Shown: positions 45,685 through 54,875, numbered from the stretch's first letter. The stretch: DNA of 64,000 nt from Halodesulfovibrio sp. MK-HDV (GCF_009914765.1 NZ_WYDS01000016.1:62001-126000); one strand, 5' to 3'. Numbers and translations: made by a program. Notes: generated from the letters alone by a model not told the origin.

Positions 45685-45737
45685 GCACTAAATAGTTTTT
45701 TTACAGACACAAGCGCAATCGTCTCTCTATTTAGTGC
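45685..45737 (+). repeat. Inverted repeat in the sat leader
   Basis: GCACTAAATAG (45685-45695) and CTATTTAGTGC (45727-45737) are perfect 11-base complements, 31 bases apart, beginning 12 bases after the Rex-like site and ending 79 bases before sat. Could be a stem-loop in the mRNA leader or paired operator halves. Confidence 0.65.
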
Positions 45738-45816
45738 GATTACAAGATTGGCTTTATGAAAAACCAAATCGGTAATTCACAAGTTACAAACTTTTATATT
45801 CCGGAGGAAGGAAGTT

Positions 45817-47094
45817 ATGTCTAAACTGGTAGCCCCACATGGTGGTAAAGGTCTCGTTTGTTGCCTGCTCGAAGGCGCAGAACTCGAAGCTGAAATTAAA
45901 AAAGCTGAAGGCCTGAAAAAGCTCGACATTTCCGGCCGCGCAAAAGGCGACCTTATCATGATGGGTATCGGTGGCTTCTCCCCACTGAACGGTTTCATGG
46001 GCAAAAAAGACTGGAAGAGCGTATGTGAGAACTTAACTCTTGCAGACGGCACTTTCTGGCCAGTACCAGTTACTCTTGACGCTTCCAAAGAAGAAGCTGG
46101 CGCAATCGCAGTTGGTGAAGAAATCGCTCTCGTTCGCAACGGTATCGTATTTGCTACTATGAAAATAGAAGAAAAATTCGAAATGACCGAAGCTGACAAA
46201 AAATGGGAATGCGAAAAAGTATTCAAAGGCGAAGGCGAAGAGTCTGCTGATGACGTATTCTGGAAGATCGCCCTTGAAGATCACCCAGGCGTAAAAATGG
46301 TTATGGCTCAGAAAGAAGTTAACCTTGCTGGTCCAGTTAAGGTTCTCTCTGAAGGCGAATACCCATCAGAATACGAAGGTGTTTATCTCCGCCCTGCAGA
46401 AGTTCGTGCAATGTTCGAAGAACGTGGTTGGTCTGAAGTTGCTGCACTGCAGTTGCGTAACCCAATGCACCGTTCCCACGAATTCCTTGCAAAAATCGCT
46501 ATCGAAGTTTGCGACGGCGTACTCATTCACTCTCTCATCGGTAACCTCAAGCCAGGAGACATTCCTGCAGACGTTCGCGTAAAAGCTATCGATGCACTTG
46601 TTGAACACTACTTTGTAAACGACAACGTAATTCAGGCTGGCTACCCACTTGACATGCGTTACGCTGGTCCACGTGAAGGTCTGCTCCACGCAACTTTCCG
46701 CCAGAACTACGGCGTAAACAACATGCTCATCGGTCGTGACCACGCTGGCGTTGGTGATTTCTACGGTTTATTTGAAGCACAGGAAATCTTTGATCGTATC
46801 CCTACTCCAGCAGATGAAGGCAAAGCACTGCTTTGTAAGCCAATGAAAATTGACTGGACCTTCTACTGCTACAAGTGTGACGGTATGGCTTCCCTGCGTA
46901 CTTGCCCACACAGCAAAGAAGATCGTGTTATCCTTTCCGGTACAAAACTCCGTAAAGCTTTGTCTGACGGCGCTGATGTACCTGATCACTTCGGTCGTGA
47001 CGAAGTTCTCGTTATCCTTCGCGAATACTACGAAGGTCTTACCGAAAAAGTTGAAGTTAAAATGCAGAACGCTGCTTCCGGCGATTCCATGTAA
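45817..47094 (+). CDS. sat: Sulfate adenylyltransferase (ATP sulfurylase)
   Basis: A 425-residue ATP sulfurylase of the dissimilatory type. It makes adenosine 5'-phosphosulfate from sulfate and ATP, the activation step before AprAB. The active-site blocks are visible: [15 protein letters not shown] (the QxRN and HxxH motifs), then [14 protein letters not shown], and GTKLRKAL near the end. [16 protein letters not shown] segment carries the Cys/His metal site found in such enzymes. The ribosome site is strong (GGAGGAAGGAAG). It is a single-gene unit with a strong terminator, and the Rex-like site suggests control by the NADH/NAD ratio. Confidence 0.96.
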   Translation: MSKLVAPHGGKGLVCCLLEGAELEAEIKKAEGLKKLDISGRAKGDLIMMGIGGFSPLNGFMGKKDWKSVCENLTLADGTFWPVPVTLDASKEEAGAIAVGEEIALVRNGIVFATMKIEEKFEMTEADKKWECEKVFKGEGEESADDVFWKIALEDHPGVKMVMAQKEVNLAGPVKVLSEGEYPSEYEGVYLRPAEVRAMFEERGWSEVAALQLRNPMHRSHEFLAKIAIEVCDGVLIHSLIGNLKPGDIPADVRVKAIDALVEHYFVNDNVIQAGYPLDMRYAGPREGLLHATFRQNYGVNNMLIGRDHAGVGDFYGLFEAQEIFDRIPTPADEGKALLCKPMKIDWTFYCYKCDGMASLRTCPHSKEDRVILSGTKLRKALSDGADVPDHFGRDEVLVILREYYEGLTEKVEVKMQNAASGDSM

Positions 47095-47113
47095 TTTTAG
47101 CTACGCAGATTAT

Positions 47114-47147
47114 AAAAGGGGATCGGGTAACCGATCCCCTTTTTTTT
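47114..47147 (+). terminator. Terminator of sat
   Basis: GGGGATCGG and CCGATCCCC pair across GTAA and eight T follow. The stem is perfect. Confidence 0.93.
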
Positions 47148-47243
47148 ATTTAAAAGAGCTCTTACGTTCATAAACATTATATATAGGTAGCTGCTGTATA
47201 TATACGTTCTAAGCACCGAAATACTCATTGTAAAATCAGACAA

Positions 47244-48005
47244 TTACATAGAGAAACAAAAGGGAATGTGTTTCCACGCATCCTGCATCGCAACATCGTG
47301 CTCCAGCGCTTTGGCATCCAGCGTTATCAAAAAATTCCAGTAAGAAGCCGAATGATTGGGGTGCCGTACATGTGCCAATTCGTGTAGTAAAATATAGTGC
47401 AAAGATTCTACAGGCAAAAGCAATAAACGTGCATTCAAGGAGATTGTTCCATGGCCTGAACAACTACCCCACCGACTTTTTTGAAGACGAATTTGGACTT
47501 TTTTATAGGGAATCCCAACTTCTTGCGATGCCTCTTCCAAAAATTCAGGCAAATACTCTTTCCCGCATCGCACAAGCCAGCAGGACAACAGCTCAGCTTG
47601 TTCCTCTTCAGTCACATCATCCGGCAGCAATATTTCGCCGTCAATTTCAATAGAGAGCAATCCGGACGCGGTGCGTATAATTTTTTCAGCTTCAATCAAC
47701 TTCGCTGCAATACTAGCAGCCGCGACTTTTTGAACAGAATACTCGCGATCAATAGCAGACAATACAATTTTATCAGGAATCAAAGCTGGCAGGTCGTCGA
47801 CTTTTGCTGGAAGTTCCAGCCGCTTTGCTGCCTTGCGAATCCATTCTGTACGCTTTTTCAAAATTGGAGGAAGCCACGCCTTTTTAAATGTCTGCGGCAC
47901 CACAACCTCAAGTCCTTTTGTCCGCGTAATTTTTAAACGGACATATTTGGCTCGCTTACTGCGAGTAAGTGTATATTCGATAGTGCCATCATCTTTAAAA
48001 ATCAA
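47244..48005 (-). CDS. YgjP-like (DUF45) metal-dependent hydrolase
   Basis: A 253-residue protein with the zincin motif HELAHVRHPNHSASYW near residue 210, that is HExxH with a third His. The middle contains the family pattern RLQKSRWGSCSGHGTISLNA and LLLLPVESLHYILLHEL. The N-terminal region has the YTLTRSKRAKYVRLKITR strand pair of YgjP/M48-like members. It is a predicted cytoplasmic metalloprotease of unknown substrate. It stands alone, opposite to sat and the next gene. Confidence 0.85.
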   Translation of the reverse strand: MIFKDDGTIEYTLTRSKRAKYVRLKITRTKGLEVVVPQTFKKAWLPPILKKRTEWIRKAAKRLELPAKVDDLPALIPDKIVLSAIDREYSVQKVAAASIAAKLIEAEKIIRTASGLLSIEIDGEILLPDDVTEEEQAELLSCWLVRCGKEYLPEFLEEASQEVGIPYKKVQIRLQKSRWGSCSGHGTISLNARLLLLPVESLHYILLHELAHVRHPNHSASYWNFLITLDAKALEHDVAMQDAWKHIPFCFSM

Positions 48006-48176
48006 AACTGGAACTCCTTAAACATAAAAATCGAGCTAACCCCTTTACCCGCATTTGCAATCACAGTACAGTCTCCGAAAAACTGGCGGCTAATCAGGTT
48101 CACAGCCTCACCAAGCTATCTATGCAGCTTGCCAGCCCAAGACAACGATCGACTGCAACCCACTGGAGTTTCTTGC

Positions 48177-49094
48177 ATGTCCCTTTCAAAGCGATCTGCA
48201 TATGGCACTGCCTTATTTGCCTTTGCTGGAGCAATTTTTTGCGCACTTAATGCCACACAAAATCTAGACGTAATCTGCATAACAACAGGCTGCGAAATCT
48301 TCAAAGACATTTCGGTATTTGGAATTTCGTTATGGTGGTTTGGAACAGCGTTGTTTCTCACCCTCGCTCTACTGAACCTCTTGAACTATCAAAAAACTGC
48401 CCTGCTACTTGCTTTAAGCGCTGTTATCATAGATTTAGGGTTCTTACTCTTAATGATCTTCACAGCACCCTGCGTTCCTTGCCTCGCATTTGCAGCTATT
48501 CTTTTTGTACTATTCTTCATGCAATGCTCCGTGCTCAAACGCCCTGCCATATTAGTTCTGCCTATTTTAATAATTTGGACATTACTTTTCACGCCGAATA
48601 TTTTTTCAACTATAAACGAACAAATAGGCACATGGGCTATTTATGGCAACCAGCAAGCAGATGTTCAAGTCTTCTTTTCTCCAAGCTGTACTGCCTGCAA
48701 AAGCCTTATTCCGAAACTATCCAAAAAAGATTCCGGCAATATTGCCTACTATCCAATTGCTGAAACCGATGAAGACATAGAAAGAATCTTTCTGATGCAG
48801 AACGCAATCAATGACGAAAGTTCTATGTACGTTGCGTTCAATCGTGCCATTCGCGGCACAGCAGATTCAATTTCGGTGCCGCTCAGGACTCGTTTGCAAC
48901 TTCAGTGGAATCTTTTTAGAAACAAGTCAAAACTCGCCTCCATGGGAGTTACACGCATTCCAGTTCTCATCACCAACGGTGTACCAAGCTCTTTGCTTTC
49001 TAACGAAGAAAAGCAAGGAACCAAGGGGGATGAACTAGATTTTAACGACGACTTTTCCGGCTGTACAGACGACAGCACAGAGCCTTGTGAGTAG
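48177..49094 (+). CDS. VKOR-like membrane protein with thioredoxin-like domain
   Basis: A 305-residue protein with four or five membrane segments in the first 165 residues. The vitamin K epoxide reductase pattern is visible: CITTGCEIFKDISVFGISLW followed by FGTALF, with the paired cysteines, and then CVPC in a later membrane segment as the redox pair. A C-terminal thioredoxin-like part has FFSPSCTACKSLIPKLSK, a CxxC with Thr-Ala between, then a PVLITNG strand. VKOR-thioredoxin fusions make periplasmic disulfides. The ATG at 48177 has GGAG upstream. It is encoded before the Dsr operon, whose cytochrome and iron-sulfur subunits are exported, so a link to their folding is possible but inferred. 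Confidence 0.7.
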   Translation: MSLSKRSAYGTALFAFAGAIFCALNATQNLDVICITTGCEIFKDISVFGISLWWFGTALFLTLALLNLLNYQKTALLLALSAVIIDLGFLLLMIFTAPCVPCLAFAAILFVLFFMQCSVLKRPAILVLPILIIWTLLFTPNIFSTINEQIGTWAIYGNQQADVQVFFSPSCTACKSLIPKLSKKDSGNIAYYPIAETDEDIERIFLMQNAINDESSMYVAFNRAIRGTADSISVPLRTRLQLQWNLFRNKSKLASMGVTRIPVLITNGVPSSLLSNEEKQGTKGDELDFNDDFSGCTDDSTEPCE

Positions 49095-49130
49095 GTAACA
49101 TTCTCTAGTTATTTTCTTTTTTTGGCAGGC

Positions 49131-49144
49131 TGGTTGTCCAACCA
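49131..49144. promoter_or_regulatory. Palindrome upstream of the dsr operon
   Basis: TGGTTG-TC-CAACCA is a perfect 14-base dyad with a 2-base centre. It lies 37 bases after the VKOR gene stop and about 30 bases upstream of a TATAAT at 49172. The arms match the words of the palindrome at 54913-54930 in opposite order. A repressor or activator site is possible. Confidence 0.4.
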
Positions 49145-49266
49145 ATTTGATTGAATGTGTTGACGCAACCATATAATCACATTATGTGAAAAAAATCATT
49201 TGAAACCGAGGACCGGCGGGCGCGCACTATTGCCTCTTGTTGTCACACTTTTTTATGGCAATTTTC

Positions 49267-49295
49267 TTGGACAAATAGTGAAAAACGCTTTATAG
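49267..49295 (+). promoter_or_regulatory. Sigma-70-type promoter for the RsbRD-dsrMKJOP run
   Basis: TTGGAC at 49267-49272, a 17-base spacer and TTATAG at 49290-49295. Transcription would start near 49302, 36 bases before the RsbRD-N gene. An additional TATAAT at 49172 may be a second start. Confidence 0.5.
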
Positions 49296-49337
49296 GGTCT
49301 CCCGCTGGAATCCTTTTAGACCAAGCGAAGTAAGTCT

Positions 49338-49874
49338 ATGCGACACCAGTTACAAGCTATTTTATCTGAACATAAACAAAAAATTACCGAAGAATGGGTT
49401 TCAGCCATATTCGGTACCTACGAGATCGATACAGTAGGATTCCTGCGCAGTCAGGATAATGCTTTTGCTAACCCGGTAGGGAACAAGACAAAAAAAGCAA
49501 CTGCTATTCTTATCGATGCACTCGTGGATGATAATTTGGACAGCGATGTTGTAACTCCTGCAGTTAATGAACTGATTCAGGTACGCGCTATTCAAAAATT
49601 CGAAGCCGATCAGGCAATGTCTGTTCTCTTCGTTTTAAAAAACATCATCCGAAAACACACTGTCCCCAAACTTTCTAAGTCCGAAGAATTTGCTGATCTT
49701 CTGGAACTAGAATCAAAGATAGATTCTCTGGCTCTTGTGGGATTCCGTATTTATTCGGAATGTCGCGATAAGGTTCAGAGAATGCGCGTTGATGAATTCA
49801 AAAGGAAGCACTTTCAGCTCTTGAAAAGAGCAGAACGTATATTGGAGAAACCGGTTGGGGAATCGGAATCGTAA
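49338..49874 (+). CDS. RsbRD N-terminal domain protein
   Basis: A 178-residue all-helical protein resembling the N-terminal domain of RsbR-type stressosome proteins (a four-helix globin-like fold) with no STAS domain attached. The pattern is LSEHKQKITEEWVSAIFGTY near the start and VNELIQVRAIQKFEADQAMS in the middle, ending in a basic helix EFKRKHFQLLKRAERIL. It is the first gene before dsrM (30 bases), an arrangement common in sulfate reducers. It may sense a signal for the Dsr complex, or regulate it; no experimental role is known to me. Confidence 0.7.
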   Translation: MRHQLQAILSEHKQKITEEWVSAIFGTYEIDTVGFLRSQDNAFANPVGNKTKKATAILIDALVDDNLDSDVVTPAVNELIQVRAIQKFEADQAMSVLFVLKNIIRKHTVPKLSKSEEFADLLELESKIDSLALVGFRIYSECRDKVQRMRVDEFKRKHFQLLKRAERILEKPVGESES

Positions 49875-49904
49875 CAACCAATAGCCTAGCAGCGAGGTAA
49901 CGGA

Positions 49905-50900
49905 ATGATAATTTCACTTCTCGCGGTTATCGCCTTGGGTATACTGGCCTGGATGGGATCAATGATGGGATTCCAATATGTTCTGGCAGTTTGTTTACCC
50001 TACACAGCAATAACCGTATTCCTTGTAGGTTTCGCATGGCGGATAATTGACTGGGCAAAGCGCCCGGTTCCGTTCAGCATTCCTACCACAGGTGGCCAAC
50101 AGAAGTCTCTTCCCTGGATCAAGCCTGCCACTCTCGACAACCCGACCAATATGGCGGGTGTTTGGGGACGCATGATCCTTGAAGTACTTTTGTTTCGCTC
50201 CCTGTTCCGCAACACTAACGTTTCAATTGAAGGCGACCGCGTGGTCTACTGGTCCTCTAAGTTCCTGTGGCTTTTCGCGCTCATCTTCCACTACTCTTTC
50301 CTTATTATTTTTGTGCGTCATTTCAGGTTCTTTGCTGAGCCGGTACCATTCTTTGTGAATGCTATCGAAATGTTCGACGGCATTCTGCAGATTGGTGCAC
50401 CACGTCTGTTTATGACTGGTCCACTAATTCTCATAGCGTTGGCATACCTGATCGGCCGCCGTATCTTTAGTCAGAAAGTGCGTTACATCTCTCTTTTGAG
50501 CGATTACTTCCCACTTTTCTTGATTTTCGGCCTGTGTGCTACCGGCATCGCAATGCGCTACTTCTGGAAAGTTGACATTGCTACTGTAAAAATCTTTGTA
50601 TTGAGCTTGCTCCATTTCGCACCGGACACAGCTGCTCTTGCAAAAATCGGCAGCATTTTCTACGTGCACATGTTCTTCCTTGTAGTACTCCTTATGTACT
50701 TCCCGTTCAGTAAGCTTATGCATGCTGCTGGCGTATTCTTTAGCCCGACTCGTAACATGGCAAACGACAGCCGTATGAAGCTGCACGTTAACCCATGGAA
50801 CCCGGAAAAAGTTTACCGCACGTACGAAGCATATGAAGATGAATTCAGGGTACCTATGGTTGAGGCAGGACTCCCGGTCGTAAAGCAGCCGGAAGAATAA
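49905..50900 (+). CDS. dsrM: Sulfite reduction-associated membrane complex subunit DsrM
   Basis: A 331-residue inner-membrane cytochrome b-type subunit, related to NarI. It has six or so membrane segments with paired His for haem: HYSFLIIFVRHFRF, then the later VHMFFLVVLLMYFPFSKLMH. With DsrK it takes electrons from menaquinol and passes them toward DsrC-trisulfide. It begins the dsrMKJOP operon; the gap to dsrK is 9 bases. Confidence 0.95.
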   Translation: MIISLLAVIALGILAWMGSMMGFQYVLAVCLPYTAITVFLVGFAWRIIDWAKRPVPFSIPTTGGQQKSLPWIKPATLDNPTNMAGVWGRMILEVLLFRSLFRNTNVSIEGDRVVYWSSKFLWLFALIFHYSFLIIFVRHFRFFAEPVPFFVNAIEMFDGILQIGAPRLFMTGPLILIALAYLIGRRIFSQKVRYISLLSDYFPLFLIFGLCATGIAMRYFWKVDIATVKIFVLSLLHFAPDTAALAKIGSIFYVHMFFLVVLLMYFPFSKLMHAAGVFFSPTRNMANDSRMKLHVNPWNPEKVYRTYEAYEDEFRVPMVEAGLPVVKQPEE

Positions 50901-50909
50901 GGAGCAGTT

Positions 50910-52520
50910 ATGGCCAAAGTACCTTCACCAGAAGAGCTGATTAAAATCAGCTACGATATGCCAAGTCAGAACTGGATGGACACCAAGCCTGAGATTTCTC
51001 CTGGCTCGGTTGCATATCCAGCTAAGAAAAGAACCATGGAACCTCTTGGAATGCCCCATCCGCACGATTGGGATCCATTTGAGGAAGATTGGCACCTCCC
51101 AGAAAACTGGGAAGAAATCATCTATAACGGTTTGAAAGAACGCCTTGAAAAATACCGTTCTCTTAAACTTTTCATGGACATCTGTGTTCGCTGTGGCGCC
51201 TGTGCTGATAAGTGTCATTACTTCATCGGTTCCGGCGACCCTAAAAACATGCCTGTTCTGCGTGCAGAGCTGCTCCGTTCCGTTTACCGTAAAGACTTTA
51301 CCACTGCCGGTAAAATTCTTGGTAAACTTGCCGGTGCTCGCAAACTCGACAAAGACGTGATTAAAGAGTGGTTCTACTACTTCTATCAGTGTACTGAATG
51401 TCGTCGTTGCTCCCTGTATTGCCCATACGGTATTGATACCGCTGAAATTACTATGATGGCTCGTGAGTTGCTGCACGAACTCGGTCTTGGTCTGCACTGG
51501 ATCATGGACCCTGTTAGCAACTGTAACCGTACTGGTAACCACCTTGGTATTACACCGCATGCCTTCAAAGAAATCGTAGAGTTCCTCTGCGAAGACATTG
51601 AAGAAGTTACCGGTATCTCAATCAATCCACCTTTCAACGAACCTGGTCATGAAGTTCTCTTCATCACCCCTTCCGGTGACGCATTTGCAGAACCGGGCAT
51701 CTACACCTTCATGGGTTACCTGATGCTGTTCGAAGAAATTGGACTTGATTACACCTTGTCTACTTATGCATCTGAAGGTGGTAACTTCGGTCTCTTTACA
51801 TCATCCAGCATGATGAAGAAACTGAACGCCAAGATGTACGCTGAAGCAGAACGCTTAGGCTCCAAGTGGATTCTTGGTGGTGAGTGTGGTCACATGTGGC
51901 GTGTTATTAACCAGTACATGTCAACCATGAACGGTCCAGCACCTTCCTGCATGGAAACTCCAGTAAGCCCAATTACTGGCACCGTGTTCGAAAATGCTAG
52001 CGAAACCAAAATGGTTCACATTGCTGAGTTCACAGCTGACCTCATCAAGCACAACAAGATTCGCCTTGATCCTTCACGTAACGATCATCTCAAAACTACC
52101 TACCACGATAGCTGTAACCCAGCACGTGCTATGGGTCTTCTTGAGGAACCACGTGAAATCATGCGTGCGGTCTCTAATAACTTCTACGAAATGCCTGAAA
52201 ACACCATCCGCGAACAGACTTTCTGTTGTGGTGCGGGCTCCGGTCTCAACACTGATGAGATTATGGAAATCCGTATGCGTGGTGCTCTTCCTCGTGGTAA
52301 CGCTCTGCGTTACGTACAGGAAAAACATGGTGTTAACATGATGTCTTGTGTTTGTGCTATTGACCGTGCAACTCTTCCTCCGTTGGCCGATTACTGGGCA
52401 CCGGGTGTAGATATTGCTGGCGTGCACGAACTTGTCGCTAACGCCCTCGTAATGAAAGGCGAGAAAAAGCGTACTATGGACCTCAGGCAGGAAGAACTGC
52501 CAGGAATGGAGGATGAATAA
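50910..52520 (+). CDS. dsrK: Sulfite reduction-associated complex subunit DsrK
   Basis: A 536-residue cytoplasmic iron-sulfur subunit related to HdrD. Two [4Fe-4S] motifs are visible: CVRCGACADKCHYF and CTECRRCSLYCPYG. The C-terminal half has the CCG-type motifs that bind the noncubane cluster (DSCNPARAMG and FCCGAGSGLNTDE), the presumed site of DsrC disulfide or trisulfide reduction. It ends 2 bases before dsrJ. Confidence 0.95.
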   Translation: MAKVPSPEELIKISYDMPSQNWMDTKPEISPGSVAYPAKKRTMEPLGMPHPHDWDPFEEDWHLPENWEEIIYNGLKERLEKYRSLKLFMDICVRCGACADKCHYFIGSGDPKNMPVLRAELLRSVYRKDFTTAGKILGKLAGARKLDKDVIKEWFYYFYQCTECRRCSLYCPYGIDTAEITMMARELLHELGLGLHWIMDPVSNCNRTGNHLGITPHAFKEIVEFLCEDIEEVTGISINPPFNEPGHEVLFITPSGDAFAEPGIYTFMGYLMLFEEIGLDYTLSTYASEGGNFGLFTSSSMMKKLNAKMYAEAERLGSKWILGGECGHMWRVINQYMSTMNGPAPSCMETPVSPITGTVFENASETKMVHIAEFTADLIKHNKIRLDPSRNDHLKTTYHDSCNPARAMGLLEEPREIMRAVSNNFYEMPENTIREQTFCCGAGSGLNTDEIMEIRMRGALPRGNALRYVQEKHGVNMMSCVCAIDRATLPPLADYWAPGVDIAGVHELVANALVMKGEKKRTMDLRQEELPGMEDE

Positions 52521-52522
52521 TC

Positions 52523-52903
52523 ATGTATAACAGCAAGTATGTTATCTCCGGACTGGTAATCTTTTTAGCCGTTTTCTCATACCCTTTCTGGGGCAATCTG
52601 GCTTCCAAAGACTACACTGGTCCTAAACTGAGCCTGCCTACTGATCAAAAGCAGTGCATTGAGCCTGTCGAGTTTATGCGCGCCGAGCACATGACTCTAC
52701 TGAATCAGTGGCGTGACTCTGCACTTCGTGACGAGAAACGTGTATACGTTGCTTCTAACGGTGCAACATGGGAAACAAGCCTGCAGAAAACGTGTATGAG
52801 CTGTCATACCAATAAGGCTGAGTTCTGTGACACCTGTCACCTTGAGAACGCCGTGGAGCCATACTGTTGGACTTGCCACGTTCCGCCTAAGGGGAATGAA
52901 TAA
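52523..52903 (+). CDS. dsrJ: Triheme cytochrome c subunit DsrJ
   Basis: A 126-residue protein with an N-terminal membrane anchor or signal (YVISGLVIFLAVFSYPFWG) and three haem sites: CMSCH, CDTCH and CWTCH, all in the C-terminal third. It is the periplasmic triheme cytochrome of the Dsr complex; one haem has an unusual Cys ligand in characterised homologues. The stop overlaps the dsrO start by one base. Confidence 0.95.
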   Translation: MYNSKYVISGLVIFLAVFSYPFWGNLASKDYTGPKLSLPTDQKQCIEPVEFMRAEHMTLLNQWRDSALRDEKRVYVASNGATWETSLQKTCMSCHTNKAEFCDTCHLENAVEPYCWTCHVPPKGNE

Positions 52904-53679
52904 TGAAACGTAGCAGAAGACAATTCCTTAAGGTTGCCAGCCTTTCTGTTGCAGGTCTTGGCGCTCAGCTTGCAGCTGGCGGTATGACCCAAGCAGCTGC
53001 TGCTGTTAAACCTAGTTACAAAAAAAATGCTCTTGCGCTTAAAGCTAAGCGTTGGGCTATGGTTATTGATACTCGCGAGTTTGCTTCTAAAGAAGACTTT
53101 GATGCTTGCATCAATGCTTGTGACACAGCGCATAACATTCCACAGATGCCAGGTAATACTGAAATCAAGTGGATTTGGAAAGACGCTTACGATCACACCT
53201 TCACAGAAACAACTAACAAGTATCAGTCAAAAGAAGTTGAAGATCGTGAATACTTCATGCTCTGCAACCACTGCGAAAACCCTCCATGCGTTCGCGTATG
53301 TCCTACTCAGGCTACTTACAAGCTTGAAAACGGCATCGTTGCTATGGATTACCATCGCTGTATCGGTTGTCGTTTCTGCATGGCAGGTTGCCCATTCGGC
53401 GCACGCTCATTCAACTTCACTGATCCTCGCCCATACATTAAAGACATCAACCCTAAGTTCCCTACCCGCATGATCGGTGTTGTGGAAAAATGTAACTTCT
53501 GTGTTGAACGTCTTGATGAAGGCAAGCTTCCAGCTTGTGTTGAAGCCGCTCCGGGTAAAATTCACTTCGGCGACTTGTCAGATCCTGAATCTGATGTTCG
53601 TAAGTTGCTCGATGAGAACTATACACTTCGTCGTAAACCAGCATTGGGCACTGAGCCTGGTGTATTCTACATAATTTAG
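52903..53679 (+). CDS. dsrO: Periplasmic iron-sulfur subunit DsrO
   Basis: A 258-residue ferredoxin-like protein with a twin-arginine signal (RSRRQFLKVASL) ending in AQAAAA-like GGMTQAAA. Three or four [4Fe-4S] motifs follow: CNHCENPPCVRVCPTQA, CIGCRFCMAGCPFGA and CNFCVERLDEGKLPAC. It carries electrons in the periplasm between DsrJ and DsrP. It starts by one-base overlap with dsrJ and ends 10 bases before dsrP. Confidence 0.95.
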   Translation: MKRSRRQFLKVASLSVAGLGAQLAAGGMTQAAAAVKPSYKKNALALKAKRWAMVIDTREFASKEDFDACINACDTAHNIPQMPGNTEIKWIWKDAYDHTFTETTNKYQSKEVEDREYFMLCNHCENPPCVRVCPTQATYKLENGIVAMDYHRCIGCRFCMAGCPFGARSFNFTDPRPYIKDINPKFPTRMIGVVEKCNFCVERLDEGKLPACVEAAPGKIHFGDLSDPESDVRKLLDENYTLRRKPALGTEPGVFYII

Positions 53680-53689
53680 GAGGCCCATC

Positions 53690-54853
53690 ATGCTCGAAAA
53701 AGTTTTGAAAGGATCTCCAAAGTACTATATGTGGCTGGCTTTCCTTGGCGGCATCATCGGCATCGGTGCAATTACATACCTGTTCCAGCTTAAATACGGC
53801 CTTAGCCTTACTGGCATGAGCCGTGACGTAACTTGGGGCTTTTATATTGCTCAGTTCACCTACCTCGTAGGTATTGCTGCATCCGCTGTTATGCTGGTCC
53901 TTCCAGCATACTTCCACGGCTACAAACAGTTCAAGAAGATCATCATTTTTGGTGAATTCATGGCAATTGGCGCAGTTGTTATGTGCATGCTCTTTATCGT
54001 AGTTGATATGGGTATGCCTCAGCGTATGCTGAACGTAATGCTGCACCCTACCTTTAACTCCGTTATGTTCTACGACATGATGGTACTTATCGGTTACCTT
54101 TGCCTTAACGCAATTATCGGTTGGAAAACTCTGGAATGCGAACGCTTCCAGATAGCTCCACCACAGTGGGTTAAATACCTTATTTACACTTCAGTAATTT
54201 GGGCATTCTCAATCCACACCGTAACTGCGTTCTTATCTCAGGGTCTCCCGGGTCGTCACTACTGGCTTACCGCCGTACTTGCTGCTCGATTCCTTGCTTC
54301 TGCATTCTGCGCAGGTCCAGCTCTTCTTCTTCTCCTTCTCATGATTGTGAAGAAACTTGCTAAATTTGAAATTGGCAAAGAGGCTATTAAGACTCTTACC
54401 ATCATCATTACCTACGCAATGTGCCTCAACGTATTCCTGTTCCTTTGTGAAGTGTTTACTGCATTCTACAGTAACATTCCGGGTCATATGCATCCGCTTC
54501 ACTTCCTGTTCGCAGGTACTGAACAGGGTCTTCCTTGGGTAACTTACTGGATGTGGATTGGCGCAGTTCTCGCTATTGCTAGCCTTGTACTGCTCATTCC
54601 TACTTCCCTGCGCGAAAACATGAAGATCCTTCCTTGGGCTCTCAGCATGCTCGTTCTCGCTACCTGGATTGACAAAGGTCTTGGTCTCATCGTTGGTGGT
54701 TTCGCACCATCTCCTTTTGGAACCTGGGCTCTCTACGCACCAACTGTACCTGAACTGCTGATTTCTCTCGGCATCTTCGGTGTTGGCGCATTCATTGTGT
54801 CTATCCTTTGGAAGATCGCTATCGATGTAAAAAGAGAAGCTGGTACTCTGTAG
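53690..54853 (+). CDS. dsrP: NrfD-family membrane subunit DsrP
   Basis: A 387-residue polytopic protein with about ten membrane segments, of the NrfD/PsrC group that binds menaquinone near the periplasmic side. It begins with LEKVLKGSPKYYMWLAFLGG and contains TWGFYIAQFTYLVGIAASAV and the SIHTVTAFLSQGLPGRHYW region. With DsrO it forms the second quinone module of the complex. Last gene of the operon; a terminator follows 22 bases on. Confidence 0.95.
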   Translation: MLEKVLKGSPKYYMWLAFLGGIIGIGAITYLFQLKYGLSLTGMSRDVTWGFYIAQFTYLVGIAASAVMLVLPAYFHGYKQFKKIIIFGEFMAIGAVVMCMLFIVVDMGMPQRMLNVMLHPTFNSVMFYDMMVLIGYLCLNAIIGWKTLECERFQIAPPQWVKYLIYTSVIWAFSIHTVTAFLSQGLPGRHYWLTAVLAARFLASAFCAGPALLLLLLMIVKKLAKFEIGKEAIKTLTIIITYAMCLNVFLFLCEVFTAFYSNIPGHMHPLHFLFAGTEQGLPWVTYWMWIGAVLAIASLVLLIPTSLRENMKILPWALSMLVLATWIDKGLGLIVGGFAPSPFGTWALYAPTVPELLISLGIFGVGAFIVSILWKIAIDVKREAGTL

Positions 54854-54875
54854 TTTCCGTTTCTTAAAAAAATTA

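Larger units (their letters stand above)
45147..45816. other. Divergent intergenic region between rpsL and sat
   Basis: No gene. The left half carries the rpsL leader, with a GC-rich block and a hairpin CGATGC/GCATCG at 45299-45328. The right half is AT-rich and holds the sat control region: a TTGACA at 45584-45589, a Rex-like operator at 45656-45673 and a long inverted repeat at 45685-45737. Confidence 0.6.

Noticed and set aside
49124-49139. Sigma-54-like TTGGCAGGCTGGTTGT upstream of the dsr operon
   Set aside because: The -12 GC is replaced by GT, which normally abolishes sigma-54 recognition; a sigma-70 promoter lies closer.
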